64,000 nt of DNA from NCBI GenBank assembly GCA_000783305.1, contig JROE01000008.1, forward strand, positions 1 through 64,000. Reading direction: 5' to 3'. Of this stretch, positions 24,900-34,610 are shown piece after piece; positions within the stretch are counted from its first letter, which is position 1; each line of letters opens with the position of its first letter. Source of the stretch: Sphingobacteriaceae bacterium DW12 (GTDB lineage Bacteria; Bacteroidota; Bacteroidia; Sphingobacteriales; Sphingobacteriaceae). A model generated the notes under the pieces. That model was not told where the DNA came from, ran no database searches, and saw nothing but the letters and a program-made list of their open reading frames with translations. The translations under genes and the position numbers were made by a program.

Positions 24900-26315
24900 A
24901 TGATGTTAGTAAATATAAAGAGAATAATAATACCCCTCTATATGATGGGGCTAATGACGGCCTGCTCTGTGCGTAAGTATGAACGCCCTAATATGGAGCT
25001 GCCTAATATATATACTGGTGTGGTAGATACGGTGGAGAATGTCGCCGAATTGGACTACAGAGATTTTTTTAGAGACTCGGTTTTGATCGGACTTATTGAC
25101 AGGGGGCTCGTACATAATTATGATTTTAGGATAGCTTTGAAGCAAATTGAATTTGCAGCGTTGGGTTATAAGCAAACTAAGTTGGCTGGGTTGCCGAGAG
25201 TAGACGCGACTATCGGAAGTACTACTATTACGAGACCGTCCAACAATAGTATGAATGGTATGATGGCTGGGCAATTTCTTGGAGATCGATATATGCAAGA
25301 TTATAACAGTGCTGTGGCTATATCATGGGAGGCGGATATCTGGGGGAAAATAAAAGGTGCACAAGAAGGGGCCTTGATGGATTTGCTGAACAGTGAGGAG
25401 GGGGCGAAGGTCGTGAAGATCAGATTGATATCAGAAATTGCACAGGGATACTACAATCTACTAATGCTGGATAAGCAATTGAAAATTACGAACGCCAATC
25501 TGGCATTTGCAGACAGTGCCTTGCTGCTCTTGAAGAAGCAATATGAATTAGGATTGATACAGTCACTACCGGTGGAACAACAGGAAGTGGCTAAAATTCA
25601 AATTATGAATCGTATTCCGACCATTGAAAATGCAATACAGATACAAGAGAATGCTTTAAGTGTATTGACGGGTAGTTTTCCGAGCAAGATAACGCGATCT
25701 ATTGGACTTGAGGATACGGCTCCCTATGCTACGATAAGCTCGGGGGTGCCTGCTGAGCTGCTGAGTTACAGACCGGATGTTAAAGGACGCGAAGTGGAGC
25801 TACGTAAAAGCGTTGCAGCTATTCACGTGGCTAAAGTAAGTATGTACCCGGCTGTTAATATTACGGCGCAGGGAGGATTGAATGCTTTTAAAGCTAGTAA
25901 TTGGTTTAGTATTCCAGGTTCACTATTTGGAATAGTGGGCGGAAGTTTGGCCCAACCCATATTTCAAGGCAAACAACTGAAAACAAGATATCTTCAATCT
26001 CAAGTGAACTACGATCAGGCCGAACTTCGTTTTAAACAGAGTGTGCTCACGGCGGTAGGCGAAGTATCTGACGCGCTTAATCAACTCGAGAAGTTAGAAC
26101 AGCAGCATCAAATAACCGAACAATTGGTGCTTAAGGCTGATGCGGTGGTGGGGCAAGCATTGATGCTGTTTAAGTATGATAGCGCGACTTATCTTGATAT
26201 TATTCTAGCACAAACCAATAAGCTTCAAGCTGAACTGGATCTAGCCAATGTGCGCACTAGTCGTTTACAGGCGCTAACTGTATTATACCGCTCTTTAGGC
26301 GGGGGAAGTCTTTAA
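24900..26315 (+). CDS. Outer-membrane efflux factor (TolC/NodT-type lipoprotein)
   Basis: 471 residues with lipobox MTAC (Cys22). Two OEP repeats are seen: SWEADIWGKIKGAQEGALMDLLNSEEG...SEIAQGYYNLLMLDKQLKITNANL, and the second half VGEVSDALNQLEKLEQQHQITEQL...LDIILAQTNKLQAELDLANVRTSRLQALTVLYRSLGGG. It forms the trimeric exit duct for the RND pump. The near-C-terminal YRSLGGG is typical of NodT-type factors. Third gene of the operon. Confidence 0.92.
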   Translation: MMLVNIKRIIIPLYMMGLMTACSVRKYERPNMELPNIYTGVVDTVENVAELDYRDFFRDSVLIGLIDRGLVHNYDFRIALKQIEFAALGYKQTKLAGLPRVDATIGSTTITRPSNNSMNGMMAGQFLGDRYMQDYNSAVAISWEADIWGKIKGAQEGALMDLLNSEEGAKVVKIRLISEIAQGYYNLLMLDKQLKITNANLAFADSALLLLKKQYELGLIQSLPVEQQEVAKIQIMNRIPTIENAIQIQENALSVLTGSFPSKITRSIGLEDTAPYATISSGVPAELLSYRPDVKGREVELRKSVAAIHVAKVSMYPAVNITAQGGLNAFKASNWFSIPGSLFGIVGGSLAQPIFQGKQLKTRYLQSQVNYDQAELRFKQSVLTAVGEVSDALNQLEKLEQQHQITEQLVLKADAVVGQALMLFKYDSATYLDIILAQTNKLQAELDLANVRTSRLQALTVLYRSLGGGSL

Positions 26316-26427
26316 AGAAGTGTGTGTGGAGATCCTCTTTAAAAGGGTCTATCTAGCCTGCTGCACCTCGTGCAGTGGGTTAGATTTAAACATGTCCCAT
26401 TGTCTAAAAGGCATTAAACTATTAACT

Positions 26428-26637
26428 ATGATTGTATTAATATTTGCCACGAATATTCAAAAGCTTAATGAAAAGCTGAGACTCAATATGACGTCATTGA
26501 TGGACCTGATCTCCTGGTCTGTAGACCTAGAAGATGTAGATAAGATTTTGAGAGTGGAAGCTAAGACTGATATCAGTAGTGAGATTATAGAGATGCTTTC
26601 TAAAGCGGGGCACCGTTGTCGTCGTTTATATTATTGA
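26428..26637 (+). CDS. 69-residue small protein, HMA-like pattern without CxxC
   Basis: Starts at ATG 26428 (MIVLIFATNIQKLNEKL). The order strand-helix-strand (WSVDLEDVDKILRVEA)-helix (SSEIIEMLSKAGHRCRRL) resembles the ferredoxin-like HMA fold but lacks the metal-binding CxxC. Short Bacteroidota proteins with a W-x-[FV]-DLED-x-D-x-ILR motif are familiar to me as unnamed hypotheticals. It follows the RND operon by 112 bases in the same direction and may be cotranscribed. The in-frame extension back to 26320 is not protein-like. Confidence 0.6.
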   Translation: MIVLIFATNIQKLNEKLRLNMTSLMDLISWSVDLEDVDKILRVEAKTDISSEIIEMLSKAGHRCRRLYY

Positions 26638-26742
26638 TCGGTAACGGTTCAAAATAACGAACACGTAGCACTGTGGTATTCATAGCTATACTGCACGGTG
26701 TTGCTCATGATTTTGCTTTTTTCTCTGTGGCCAAATGTTGTG

Positions 26743-27210
26743 TCACCCAACCCTCACGACGGGGACATGCTTTATGGGGAACTTTACAGAATTGGCCATG
26801 AAGCAATATTCATTTGCTTTTTTGTGTAATTCGATTGCTGTTTGAATCATGTCTTCGGTTTTAACCACCACGGTGGGATGTAAGGTGACTTCGGAAAAGT
26901 ATCCTCTGCCATCTCGTTCTTCCAACATGATGCCTTCGGCCATATCCATATATTCTTCAACGATGATATGCTGTGCCGCACAAAAGTGAAGGTACCAAAG
27001 CATATGACAAGATGATAATGAGGAAAGGAATAAGTCTTCGGGATTGTGCTTAGTATGGTCTCCACGAAATGCTGGGTCAGAGGAGCCTTCAATAACCTGT
27101 TTGTGTGGAACGGCAATGATGTGGCTTCTTTCGTAATTCTTATAGTGATCGGTGCCTGTTCCGTTGTTGCCGGTCCATACAATCTGCGACGTATATATAT
27201 GTTGTTTCAT
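26743..27210 (-). CDS. OsmC-family peroxiredoxin-like protein
   Basis: 155 residues. Two conserved cysteines, C68 (SSLSSCHML) and C136 (NEYCFMANSV), are spaced as in OsmC/Ohr, where they reduce organic hydroperoxides. Other landmarks are the N-terminal R-x-H strand, DHTKHNPEDLFLSSL and EVTLHPTVVV. Cytoplasmic. Convergent with the small protein gene at 26428. OsmC-like rather than Ohr; the peroxide role is inferred from family and conserved Cys. Confidence 0.88.
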   Translation of the reverse strand: MKQHIYTSQIVWTGNNGTGTDHYKNYERSHIIAVPHKQVIEGSSDPAFRGDHTKHNPEDLFLSSLSSCHMLWYLHFCAAQHIIVEEYMDMAEGIMLEERDGRGYFSEVTLHPTVVVKTEDMIQTAIELHKKANEYCFMANSVKFPIKHVPVVRVG

Positions 27211-27443
27211 ATCTGCGTTGATGGGTATTCGTTAATGTTTCCAGTTTGTCAGTGCTTCCATGTCTATCGAAGATACAAAGGTGGGCTGGCTTTTATGTCG
27301 GTCTATTGTAGAAAAAAAGCGATTTGTGAATGGCGCTTTTTATCTCAAAATCTATGAGACGATAATGGTGATTTTTGAACTAAATGTTCTATTGGGTTAC
27401 TGAGATAATGAAGAACTTTACTATATACCAAATTAAAACAAAC

Positions 27444-28613
27444 ATGAGTAAAAATGTAATTCGCTTGCTGATAGCACATGTACTACTATCTTTTCTAATC
27501 GTTCAAAATGCACATTCACAGAGCTATGATCTGAAACATTTTCCAAAAGGAAGTCAGCCTAAAGAAATCGGAATCAAACTTACAGAGCGGTATCTAGAAA
27601 CGCCCCACTCTCACTGGGGTTATATAAATTCAAAACACAAAACTACACTGATTAGCTATCCTGATGTATGTGTATGGTTGGGTGGATTATGGTTTACGAA
27701 AGCGATTAAGGACGAGGGGCTGTACGGTCGGCTAGTGGATCGATTTGAACCGCTATTTACTACTGAAAAACACTTAGTGCCGAGCATGCGTCCAAAGGAT
27801 CATAATGTGGTAGATTTTTATGTTTTTGGCGCTCTTCCGCTAGAGCTATATAAAGTGAACAGAGATGCTAAGTACTTAGATCTTGGTATGAAATACGCAG
27901 ATGGTCAGTGGATCTTACCGGAAAACCCGAATCAAACGGAGAAAAAATGGCACGATGAGGGATACTCATGGCAGACACGGATTTGGATCGATGACATGTT
28001 TATGATAACGGCCGTCCAAGCGCAAGCTTATTTGACAACTGGGGACGAGAAATACATAGATCGGGCAGCGCGCGAGATGGTATTATATCTAGACCGTATA
28101 CAACGTGAGAATGGGCTGTTTTATCACGCTCCGGGGACACCTTTTTTCTGGAGTAGAGGCAATGGGTGGATGGCTGTTGGGATGGCGGAGATGTTGAGAA
28201 TGCTTCCGAAGAATAATCAATATCGACCAAGAATCGAAGCTGCATATGCCAAAATGATGGAGACTCTCTTGCGTTACCAAGCTTATGATGGTATGTGGGG
28301 GCAAATTATTGATGACCCGAATTCATGGAAAGAAACCTCGGGAACAGCTATGTTTACCTATGCTATGGTGACGGGTGTGAAGAACGGCTGGTTGGATAAA
28401 AAGATATATGGAGCTGCTGCACGCAAAGCTTGGCTTTCTTTGTTGACATATTTGAATGAGGATAACAATATTAGGAATGTGTGTGAAGGTACAGGGGCTA
28501 AGAATGATTATCAATATTATCTTGATCGGAAAAAACTAACGGGAGATCTACATGGTCAGGCAGCTCTTTTGTGGTGTGCATATGCCTTAGCGAGTGATAG
28601 TAAGGGTAAATAA
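27444..28613 (+). CDS. GH105/GH88 unsaturated glucuronyl/rhamnogalacturonyl hydrolase
   Basis: 389 residues from ATG 27444, where a signal peptide begins (ends NAHSQ); upstream in-frame ATGs at 27408 and 27384 are unlikely. The (alpha/alpha)6 barrel of the YteR/YesR type is shown by YPDVCVWLGGLWFTKA, TRIWIDDMFMITAVQAQAYL with the catalytic Asp pair, FFWSRGNGWMAVGMAEML, GMWGQIIDDPNSWKETSGTAMFTYAM. These enzymes hydrate the unsaturated uronic acid left by pectate or rhamnogalacturonan lyases. It lies next to a GMC oxidoreductase and a GH43 PUL, which fits pectin or rhamnogalacturonan use. Confidence 0.9.
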   Translation: MSKNVIRLLIAHVLLSFLIVQNAHSQSYDLKHFPKGSQPKEIGIKLTERYLETPHSHWGYINSKHKTTLISYPDVCVWLGGLWFTKAIKDEGLYGRLVDRFEPLFTTEKHLVPSMRPKDHNVVDFYVFGALPLELYKVNRDAKYLDLGMKYADGQWILPENPNQTEKKWHDEGYSWQTRIWIDDMFMITAVQAQAYLTTGDEKYIDRAAREMVLYLDRIQRENGLFYHAPGTPFFWSRGNGWMAVGMAEMLRMLPKNNQYRPRIEAAYAKMMETLLRYQAYDGMWGQIIDDPNSWKETSGTAMFTYAMVTGVKNGWLDKKIYGAAARKAWLSLLTYLNEDNNIRNVCEGTGAKNDYQYYLDRKKLTGDLHGQAALLWCAYALASDSKGK

Positions 28614-28680
28614 AAATATGTATCTTGTTGGCATTAATTAAGAGACTAAGTCTGAATACAATTTTAAACCACAACATATT

Positions 28681-30399
28681 ATGGCAAACCTGAATATAGA
28701 TGGTGTCAAGGAGAGAACATTTGATGCAATTGTAATCGGTTCCGGTGCTAGTGGAGGATGGGCAGCGAAAGAATTTACAGAAAAGGGGCTCAAGACACTG
28801 GTATTGGAACGTGGTCGAGATGTCGTGCATGTAAAAGATTATCCCACCACCAATCTATATCCGTATGAATTGGAGCACCGCAATGAGATCGTATATGCAG
28901 ATAAGAAGGCTAATCCTATCGCGAATAGATGCTATGCATATCGTGAGGATACTCAACATTTTTTTGTGAAGGATGAGGAACATCCCTACGTACAAGAAAA
29001 GGATTTTGATTGGATTAGGGGCTATCAAGTTGGTGGCAAATCTTTATTGTGGGCTCGACAGACACAACGTTGGAGTGAATATGATTTTGAAGGACCGGCT
29101 AGAGACGGATTTGCGGTAGATTGGCCAATCCGATATGGAGATATTGCTCCGTGGTATAGCTATGTTGAGCGATTTGTCGGAATAGCAGGAAATAAGGATG
29201 GATTGGACACACTTCCGGATGGTGATTTTTTGCGAGGGTATCCTTTGAACGTAGTGGAGGATTATTTTCGTAAATCGGTGCGTCAACAATTTAAGGATAG
29301 ACATGTCATCAGTGCTCGATGCGCACATCTTTCGGATCCACAACCTATCCATATTGAACAAGGACGAGTTCAATGCCAAAATCGAGTCTTGTGTCAGAGA
29401 GGATGTCCTTTTGGGGGGTACTTTAGTAGTAATTCTTCTACTATTCCATGGGCGAAGAAAACGGGTAACCTCACACTGCGGCCGCACTCAGTGGTCCACT
29501 CCATTCTTTATGATCAGGAGTCGGGCAAAGCTACTGGCGTAAAAGTAATGGATACGGAAACTTTAGAAGAAATCGATTTCTTTGCTAAGGTCATCTTTGT
29601 AAATGCATCGGCGCTGAATACGAATCTAATTTTGTTGAACTCGAAATCAGAGCGTTTTCCTCAGGGGCTAGGAAACGACAGTGGCTTGCTGGGTAAATAC
29701 GTGGCTTTTCATAATTATACCGCTCGTATCAGTGCAGAATATGACGGTTTGCTTGAATACAGGACGGATGGTAGAAATCCTGCTGGTGGCGGTTACATTC
29801 CGAACTTTCGGAATGTTAATGGCCAAGAGACCGATTTTCTGCGTGGATGGGCAGCGGCTTTTAGTGCTAATAGAAGCCCAATCCGGGAAACGAGCGGCTT
29901 CGGGGACTCGCTGAAGACTGCTTTGTTAGATCAGTCAAAATGGAGCAACTGGCGTGTACACTCCCACATGATGGCGGAAACTATTCCTAAAGAAAACAAT
30001 CGGGTATGGCTGGATGGAGCTGAGACGGACAAATGGGGAGTGCCGCTTTTACATATTTCTATTGACTACTCGGATGATGACTGGCAGAGACGGACAGATT
30101 ATTATGAGCAGATGACAGCAATGTACGAAGCTGCGGGATTTTCTAATATTAAGACGGCGGATGATCATCGGCGCCCCGGAAACGATATTCACGAAATGGG
30201 AGGGGCTAGAATGGGGAATGATGTGAAGACTTCTTTATTAAATAAGTGGAACCAAATGCACCTTTGTAAGAATGTGTATGTCACTGATGGTGCTTGTATG
30301 ACGTCAACAGCTACGCAAAATCCGACCTTGACATATATGGCATTGACAGCAAGGGCTGTGGATCATGCTGTCAAAGCGCTTAAAAATGGTGACATATAA
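28681..30399 (+). CDS. GMC-family oxidoreductase
   Basis: 572 residues. FAD-binding GSGASGGWAAKEFTEKGLKTLVLERG (about 21-46), a Cys-rich insert CQNRVLCQRGCPFGG, and the C-terminal catalytic region with H504 (HEMGGARMG) and N547 (TQNPTLTYMALTARAVDHAV). This is the membrane-type GMC branch related to gluconate 2-dehydrogenase large subunits and bacterial glycoside 3-oxidoreductases. No obvious signal peptide and no gluconate dehydrogenase subunit 3 gene beside it, although that partner is usual. It follows GH105 by 67 bases and is probably cotranscribed. Sugar substrate inferred only from context. Confidence 0.88.
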   Translation: MANLNIDGVKERTFDAIVIGSGASGGWAAKEFTEKGLKTLVLERGRDVVHVKDYPTTNLYPYELEHRNEIVYADKKANPIANRCYAYREDTQHFFVKDEEHPYVQEKDFDWIRGYQVGGKSLLWARQTQRWSEYDFEGPARDGFAVDWPIRYGDIAPWYSYVERFVGIAGNKDGLDTLPDGDFLRGYPLNVVEDYFRKSVRQQFKDRHVISARCAHLSDPQPIHIEQGRVQCQNRVLCQRGCPFGGYFSSNSSTIPWAKKTGNLTLRPHSVVHSILYDQESGKATGVKVMDTETLEEIDFFAKVIFVNASALNTNLILLNSKSERFPQGLGNDSGLLGKYVAFHNYTARISAEYDGLLEYRTDGRNPAGGGYIPNFRNVNGQETDFLRGWAAAFSANRSPIRETSGFGDSLKTALLDQSKWSNWRVHSHMMAETIPKENNRVWLDGAETDKWGVPLLHISIDYSDDDWQRRTDYYEQMTAMYEAAGFSNIKTADDHRRPGNDIHEMGGARMGNDVKTSLLNKWNQMHLCKNVYVTDGACMTSTATQNPTLTYMALTARAVDHAVKALKNGDI

Positions 30400-30408
30400 T
30401 ATGATTAC

Positions 30409-30446
30409 CTCCTTTTCAGCCGCAAGTACTTGCGGCTGAAAAGGAG
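30409..30446. terminator. Bidirectional terminator, perfect 38-bp palindrome
   Basis: 30409-30427 is exactly complementary to 30428-30446. It lies between the converging GMC (+) and GH43 (-) genes, 10 and 38 bases from their stops, so it can terminate both. Confidence 0.7.
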
Positions 30447-30483
30447 ATAGAGCTGTCATGTTTGAAATCCTGTTGTGGGATTA

Positions 30484-31449
30484 CTATTTAACAACAACTG
30501 GTCTGATGGGATCTCCAACAATGCTGAGTGCACCATCAGATGAAATGGCCATATCATTTATGTAAGATGTACGTGGGCCCACACTGCTGGTGCTGGCATG
30601 TGCATGATAGATGTATTTATAACCTCCGTCAGCACTTATGAATGGAGCTCCATGACCTGTGCCTACTAATCCAGATGCTGAGGGGTGATCTCTTCTTAGA
30701 ATGGGGTTGCCCTTGTATTTTTTCCAAGGTCCTTTGGGCGAACTGGCTGTTGCATAGCCTACGGCGTAGTCCTGGCTTTCAAAATGATTGGCGGAGTAAA
30801 TTAAATAGTAGGTGTTTCCTCGTTTCAAGATAGAGGGGCCTTCTGCCACTGTGGCTTGTTTTTTCTCCCATGGCTCGGTAGCGCTAATACATTTTGTGAG
30901 GGTCTCTGTCTTTATGCTTTGTAGGTCTTTGTTCATCTCCGCCATCCAAATTACATTTCCATCAGTAAAACGAACATAAAATAGATATGGCGTTCCGTCA
31001 TCGTCGATAAAAAGAGAGGTGTCGATTCCTTTTTCTTTGGCAATAATAGGTTTTTTCTCGTCTTGGATAAAAGGACCTTCGGGACTAGAGGAGGAAGCGA
31101 CACAAATATGTTCATCAACGGAATAGAACATGTAAAACTTTTTTTGGGAAGCTACATAGTATACTTCAGGTGCCCAAAACCATCGTGTGCCCCAGGAATC
31201 TTGAGGTGAAAGGGCTAGATTTTTGCTACGCTTCCAATGTTTTAGGTCTTCGGAAATATACACTTCAAAACCATCGATTCGGGTGCCATAAGCATAGTAT
31301 TTGCCGCTATGATATAATATGTAAGGGTCTGCAATAGGTAGCTTGCTGTCGATAATTTGTGGAGGTCTATTATTGCTGCCCCTACAATATAGGGACAGCA
31401 TAAGCAGTAAACATGTAATCGATAATAGACGATAAGGAATGTGTTTCAT
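30484..31449 (-). CDS. GH43 family glycosidase (arabinosidase/xylosidase type)
   Basis: 321 residues from ATG 31449. The N-terminal hydrophobic segment ends near C22, giving a signal or lipoprotein peptide. The five-bladed propeller has all three GH43 residues: general base D41 (ADPYIL), pKa modulator D143 (GIDTSLF) and general acid E203 (VAEGPSIL), plus FWAPEVYYV. GH43 enzymes cut alpha-L-arabinofuranosyl or beta-xylosyl bonds. Last gene of the operon TIG/NHL-SusC-SusD-DUF1735-GH43, so it processes the glycan imported by that SusCD pair. Confidence 0.9.
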   Translation of the reverse strand: MKHIPYRLLSITCLLLMLSLYCRGSNNRPPQIIDSKLPIADPYILYHSGKYYAYGTRIDGFEVYISEDLKHWKRSKNLALSPQDSWGTRWFWAPEVYYVASQKKFYMFYSVDEHICVASSSSPEGPFIQDEKKPIIAKEKGIDTSLFIDDDGTPYLFYVRFTDGNVIWMAEMNKDLQSIKTETLTKCISATEPWEKKQATVAEGPSILKRGNTYYLIYSANHFESQDYAVGYATASSPKGPWKKYKGNPILRRDHPSASGLVGTGHGAPFISADGGYKYIYHAHASTSSVGPRTSYINDMAISSDGALSIVGDPIRPVVVK

Positions 31450-31495
31450 AATATTTATTGTTAAGCTCAAATCTGCTCACGGATTGACTATTTTT

Positions 31496-32497
31496 TTACC
31501 ACTGAATTTGTTGATCTTCATCCGGTATGAGAGTGTTGAGGTCTCGCTGCATGGATAATGTGCCATCTACGGTGTATCTCAATTTTTGACCTGGTACACT
31601 GGTGTAATCCTCAAATTCGTACGACAAATATAGGGTGATATATTTATGCTTCATGTATGGAAGTTTAGGGTCCCATTCTTCTTCAATAGTATAATAGGAT
31701 TGATTGCTCCCTTTTTTGAATTTGTTGTTTGCTGCATTGTCACTCCATATTTCTAATTTTCTCTTTTGTACATCTATGATATCGTCGGTAAACTTTATAA
31801 ATACTTTATAATTCTTACGGTCTACATAATCAATATCTCTAGTGCCGGCATAGATAAAAATCGTCTCTTCATCTGCTACAAAAGTCCGATGTGTATTCAA
31901 TGTCAACGGCTCTTTGGTATCTCCATCTAGAAAGATTTTATAGAGTGTGCCTCCATATTCGCCTGAATAGTCGTTGAACGGGGTGATACGTAGCATAGCT
32001 CTGCGATAGTGCTTGTGTGGATTGATTTGATAATTATCGGATGAACCCTCTAAGATCTGTAAGGGTAAGACCCACTTATCGGCTTGGTCCAAATCGCCTA
32101 AGGAAAACTCAATGGGCATGGTAACCGTGCTTTTGCCAGCAGGGACTTCTACTGATTCGGGCATGCTGTAATATTGGTTTTCCAATTGTTGAAAATAGAG
32201 CTCTTGACGATGGCCGTAGCGCTCTCTATTTAAGGTTGCTAGCGTATCGGGGTCTAGGCCAATATGGACGGTGCGTGTGCTTGTATTGGGCGTAGAACCA
32301 CTGATAATAACGGGTAGATTGTACCGGATTTTTCCAGATGGATTGTATCGGATGTAAGCTGTTGTCACACCTTGAGCGTTGGGCTCTGCTTTAAAGGAGG
32401 CCAACTGTAGGTACTGCTCATTTTCCCATTCATCATTACACGATATAAAGCAGAGAGAGGTAATCGTCACCAAAAATAGGATATATATATTCTTCAT
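31496..32497 (-). CDS. DUF1735/BT_3987-type surface lipoprotein
   Basis: 333 residues with lipobox CFISC (Cys20). The N-terminal half (VTTAYIRYNPSGKIRYNLPVIISGSTPN ... VEVPAGKSTVTMPIEFSL) is the immunoglobulin-like DUF1735/BT_3987 domain common to glycan-binding lipoproteins beside SusD; the C-terminal half (SGEYGGTLYKIF ... YTVDGTLSMQRDLNTL) resembles DUF4973/DUF4361. Such proteins are thought to bind the glycan at the cell surface. 22 bases after SusD and 46 before GH43 in the operon. Confidence 0.8.
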   Translation of the reverse strand: MKNIYILFLVTITSLCFISCNDEWENEQYLQLASFKAEPNAQGVTTAYIRYNPSGKIRYNLPVIISGSTPNTSTRTVHIGLDPDTLATLNRERYGHRQELYFQQLENQYYSMPESVEVPAGKSTVTMPIEFSLGDLDQADKWVLPLQILEGSSDNYQINPHKHYRRAMLRITPFNDYSGEYGGTLYKIFLDGDTKEPLTLNTHRTFVADEETIFIYAGTRDIDYVDRKNYKVFIKFTDDIIDVQKRKLEIWSDNAANNKFKKGSNQSYYTIEEEWDPKLPYMKHKYITLYLSYEFEDYTSVPGQKLRYTVDGTLSMQRDLNTLIPDEDQQIQW

Positions 32498-32519
32498 GAT
32501 TTTTTTGTAATTGGATTAA

Positions 32520-34598
32520 TTATTCTGGATTTGTCCAACCTGGATTCTGAGTGAGTAATTTATTACGTCGAAGCTCGTCATAATGAATAGGCCAAAACCA
32601 CATTTTAAGGGTGAATATAGAGGGTAGTGATGGGATTTCTACAGGTGTGTGAAATAAATCAGGGAGCTCTTTCGTACTATATGCATTACATCCATAAACA
32701 GGGGCGGACTCTTCTGCTGGTGCATCTGTCCAACGACGAAGGTCGAAATAACGGTGTCCTTCGGCAAATAATTCAATTTGACGTTCACGCTTTAATTTAA
32801 TGCGGAATCTGTGTTGGTCTGCATATACATCACTGGTGTAGTCGGGAACTCCGGCACGGATTCGGATGGGTTGGATTCCTTGCTTGAGGTCAGCTTCATT
32901 ACGCGATACTGTATGCGTCTTACTGCCATCCCAGGCGGGGATGGTGTGGGATCCATTCAACTCGTTCAACGCTTCTGCATAAATTAAAAGTACTTCAGCA
33001 TAGCGCATAGCTGGGTCAGATTTGTCTCTAATACGGGTTTGGTCGTATGCTGAAACTGCTACGTTGCTAATGTCGTCGGGGTGAACATATTTTTTTACGC
33101 CAATCCCGGTACGGGGCCAATAGGTTGTATTCTTGTACCCATTTGGATCACCGCGATAGTAGAATATCTGTACATTACTGACTTCATCTCTTTCTTTTTC
33201 AGCTTTAAGGAGATGCCAAGTTGAACCATTGTATGAAACTGATGCGTAGAATCGAGGTTCGCGTCTGGCGTATTGTTTACTAACATTTTTGCCTAATGGC
33301 CCTAGTTCGGGATAGTTGGCTAGTTCGTCTGGACGGACTAACCCTAACTGACGAGGCTGTGTATTGTACCGGCCTTCATATCCCTGTCTACCTTGGTACA
33401 TGTCATTCATGCCGGGTAAATCACTGCCATCTCGCATATAATAGGCATCGCTTTGCTTTTGGGTCATACCATGTGAATTATACCCTTTTCCTTCTAAGCG
33501 AGGTAATTGATGGAGAACCAATACTTTTATTCCTTCGCCACCTTGATTTTGACCACGAGTAAAAATCAGCTCTGGGTTTTGGAATGCTGGGATAGTGCCG
33601 TTGAAGAGCGCGCGATAGGATTCAAAAGGATCGATGTCGTTGTAACCGGTAGGCCAAGCACTATTCGAAAAATTATTATCATTAGCGGGGGTGACTGTTG
33701 CTGGATAGGCAATATCTCCCGTGTTTTTCTTATAGGCGACATAGAGTTGATAACGACCTAAATCGATTACATCTTTGGCAGCAGCTGCGGCTTTTGCCCA
33801 CTTGGATTCGTCATATGTTGGTGATAATAAAGGGTTTCCTTGTTTGTCGACCATGGCGGCAGCTACGTCGGCTGGTGCTTTTCCGTTGAATAGGGGACTT
33901 GCAGCGAAAAGCAACACGCGGGCGCGTAGACCCAAAGCAGCACCTCGTGTAGGACGAGATATCTGTTGTATACCGCGTTGAAGGGGTAGTCCCTTGGCTG
34001 CTTCGGCAAGTTCCTGAGCAAGATATTCTGCACATTCCTCATACGAGTTTCGTGGTTGGGCTATGGCATCATATTCTTTGGTATAGTCGATACCTTCTTC
34101 TGGCAGAAGGGGCACAGGACCATAGGTTCTAAGGAGTATCCAATAGAAATATGCTCGTAGGAAGCGTGCTTGGCTTTTGAGGTCGGTCAATTCTTGGGCC
34201 GAGAACTCCTTGTTGAGGTCGATGTTGCTTAAGAAAATAGAGGCTTGGCGGATACCTTTGTATCCGGTATCCCATATTGTCTTACTTTCACCGTTTAATC
34301 CATTCTCGGAGTATTCTCCATTTTTCCATCTCTTGTATCCATCGCTCTCATCCCCGTAATACATGTCGTCCGCAAAATTGAACGGTAAGCTTTTCTTGCT
34401 ACTGACGTCTTGCATATGGTTACTGCCGAGAAATGAGTATGCGCGCGCCAACCATCTATTTGCATAATCTGAATTGGTGAATACGTCCTCGGTAGTCATA
34501 CGTTCATCAAACAGGTAATCTGAATCGAGATAATTGGAACACGCGGTGGTTGTTAATATGAATCCGATGGTGGATAAAATTATAGCTATTCTTTTCAT
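32520..34598 (-). CDS. SusD/RagB-family outer-membrane lipoprotein
   Basis: 692 residues, at the long end for the family. Lipobox TTTAC (Cys20). N-terminal TPR-rich part (DVFTNSDYANRWLARAYSFLG, EFSAQELTDLKSQARFLRAYFYWILLRTYGPVPLLPEE) and the C-terminal signature RERQIELFAEGHRYFDLRRW are diagnostic. SusD forms the lid of the SusC pore and binds the oligosaccharide at the surface. 12 bases after the susC gene. Confidence 0.95.
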   Translation of the reverse strand: MKRIAIILSTIGFILTTTACSNYLDSDYLFDERMTTEDVFTNSDYANRWLARAYSFLGSNHMQDVSSKKSLPFNFADDMYYGDESDGYKRWKNGEYSENGLNGESKTIWDTGYKGIRQASIFLSNIDLNKEFSAQELTDLKSQARFLRAYFYWILLRTYGPVPLLPEEGIDYTKEYDAIAQPRNSYEECAEYLAQELAEAAKGLPLQRGIQQISRPTRGAALGLRARVLLFAASPLFNGKAPADVAAAMVDKQGNPLLSPTYDESKWAKAAAAAKDVIDLGRYQLYVAYKKNTGDIAYPATVTPANDNNFSNSAWPTGYNDIDPFESYRALFNGTIPAFQNPELIFTRGQNQGGEGIKVLVLHQLPRLEGKGYNSHGMTQKQSDAYYMRDGSDLPGMNDMYQGRQGYEGRYNTQPRQLGLVRPDELANYPELGPLGKNVSKQYARREPRFYASVSYNGSTWHLLKAEKERDEVSNVQIFYYRGDPNGYKNTTYWPRTGIGVKKYVHPDDISNVAVSAYDQTRIRDKSDPAMRYAEVLLIYAEALNELNGSHTIPAWDGSKTHTVSRNEADLKQGIQPIRIRAGVPDYTSDVYADQHRFRIKLKRERQIELFAEGHRYFDLRRWTDAPAEESAPVYGCNAYSTKELPDLFHTPVEIPSLPSIFTLKMWFWPIHYDELRRNKLLTQNPGWTNPE

Positions 34599-34610
34599 GT
34601 TTCTTGTTGC

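Noticed and set aside
26320..26427. N-terminal extension of the small protein behind the RND operon
   Set aside because: The extension is Cys-rich, lacks similarity in style to the rest and begins almost at the outer-membrane factor stop; ATG 26428 gives a compact domain.
30409..30446. Perfect 38-bp palindrome considered as an operator or insertion scar
   Set aside because: Its place between two converging stops and its stable stem fit a bidirectional terminator better; the same applies to 46354-46395.
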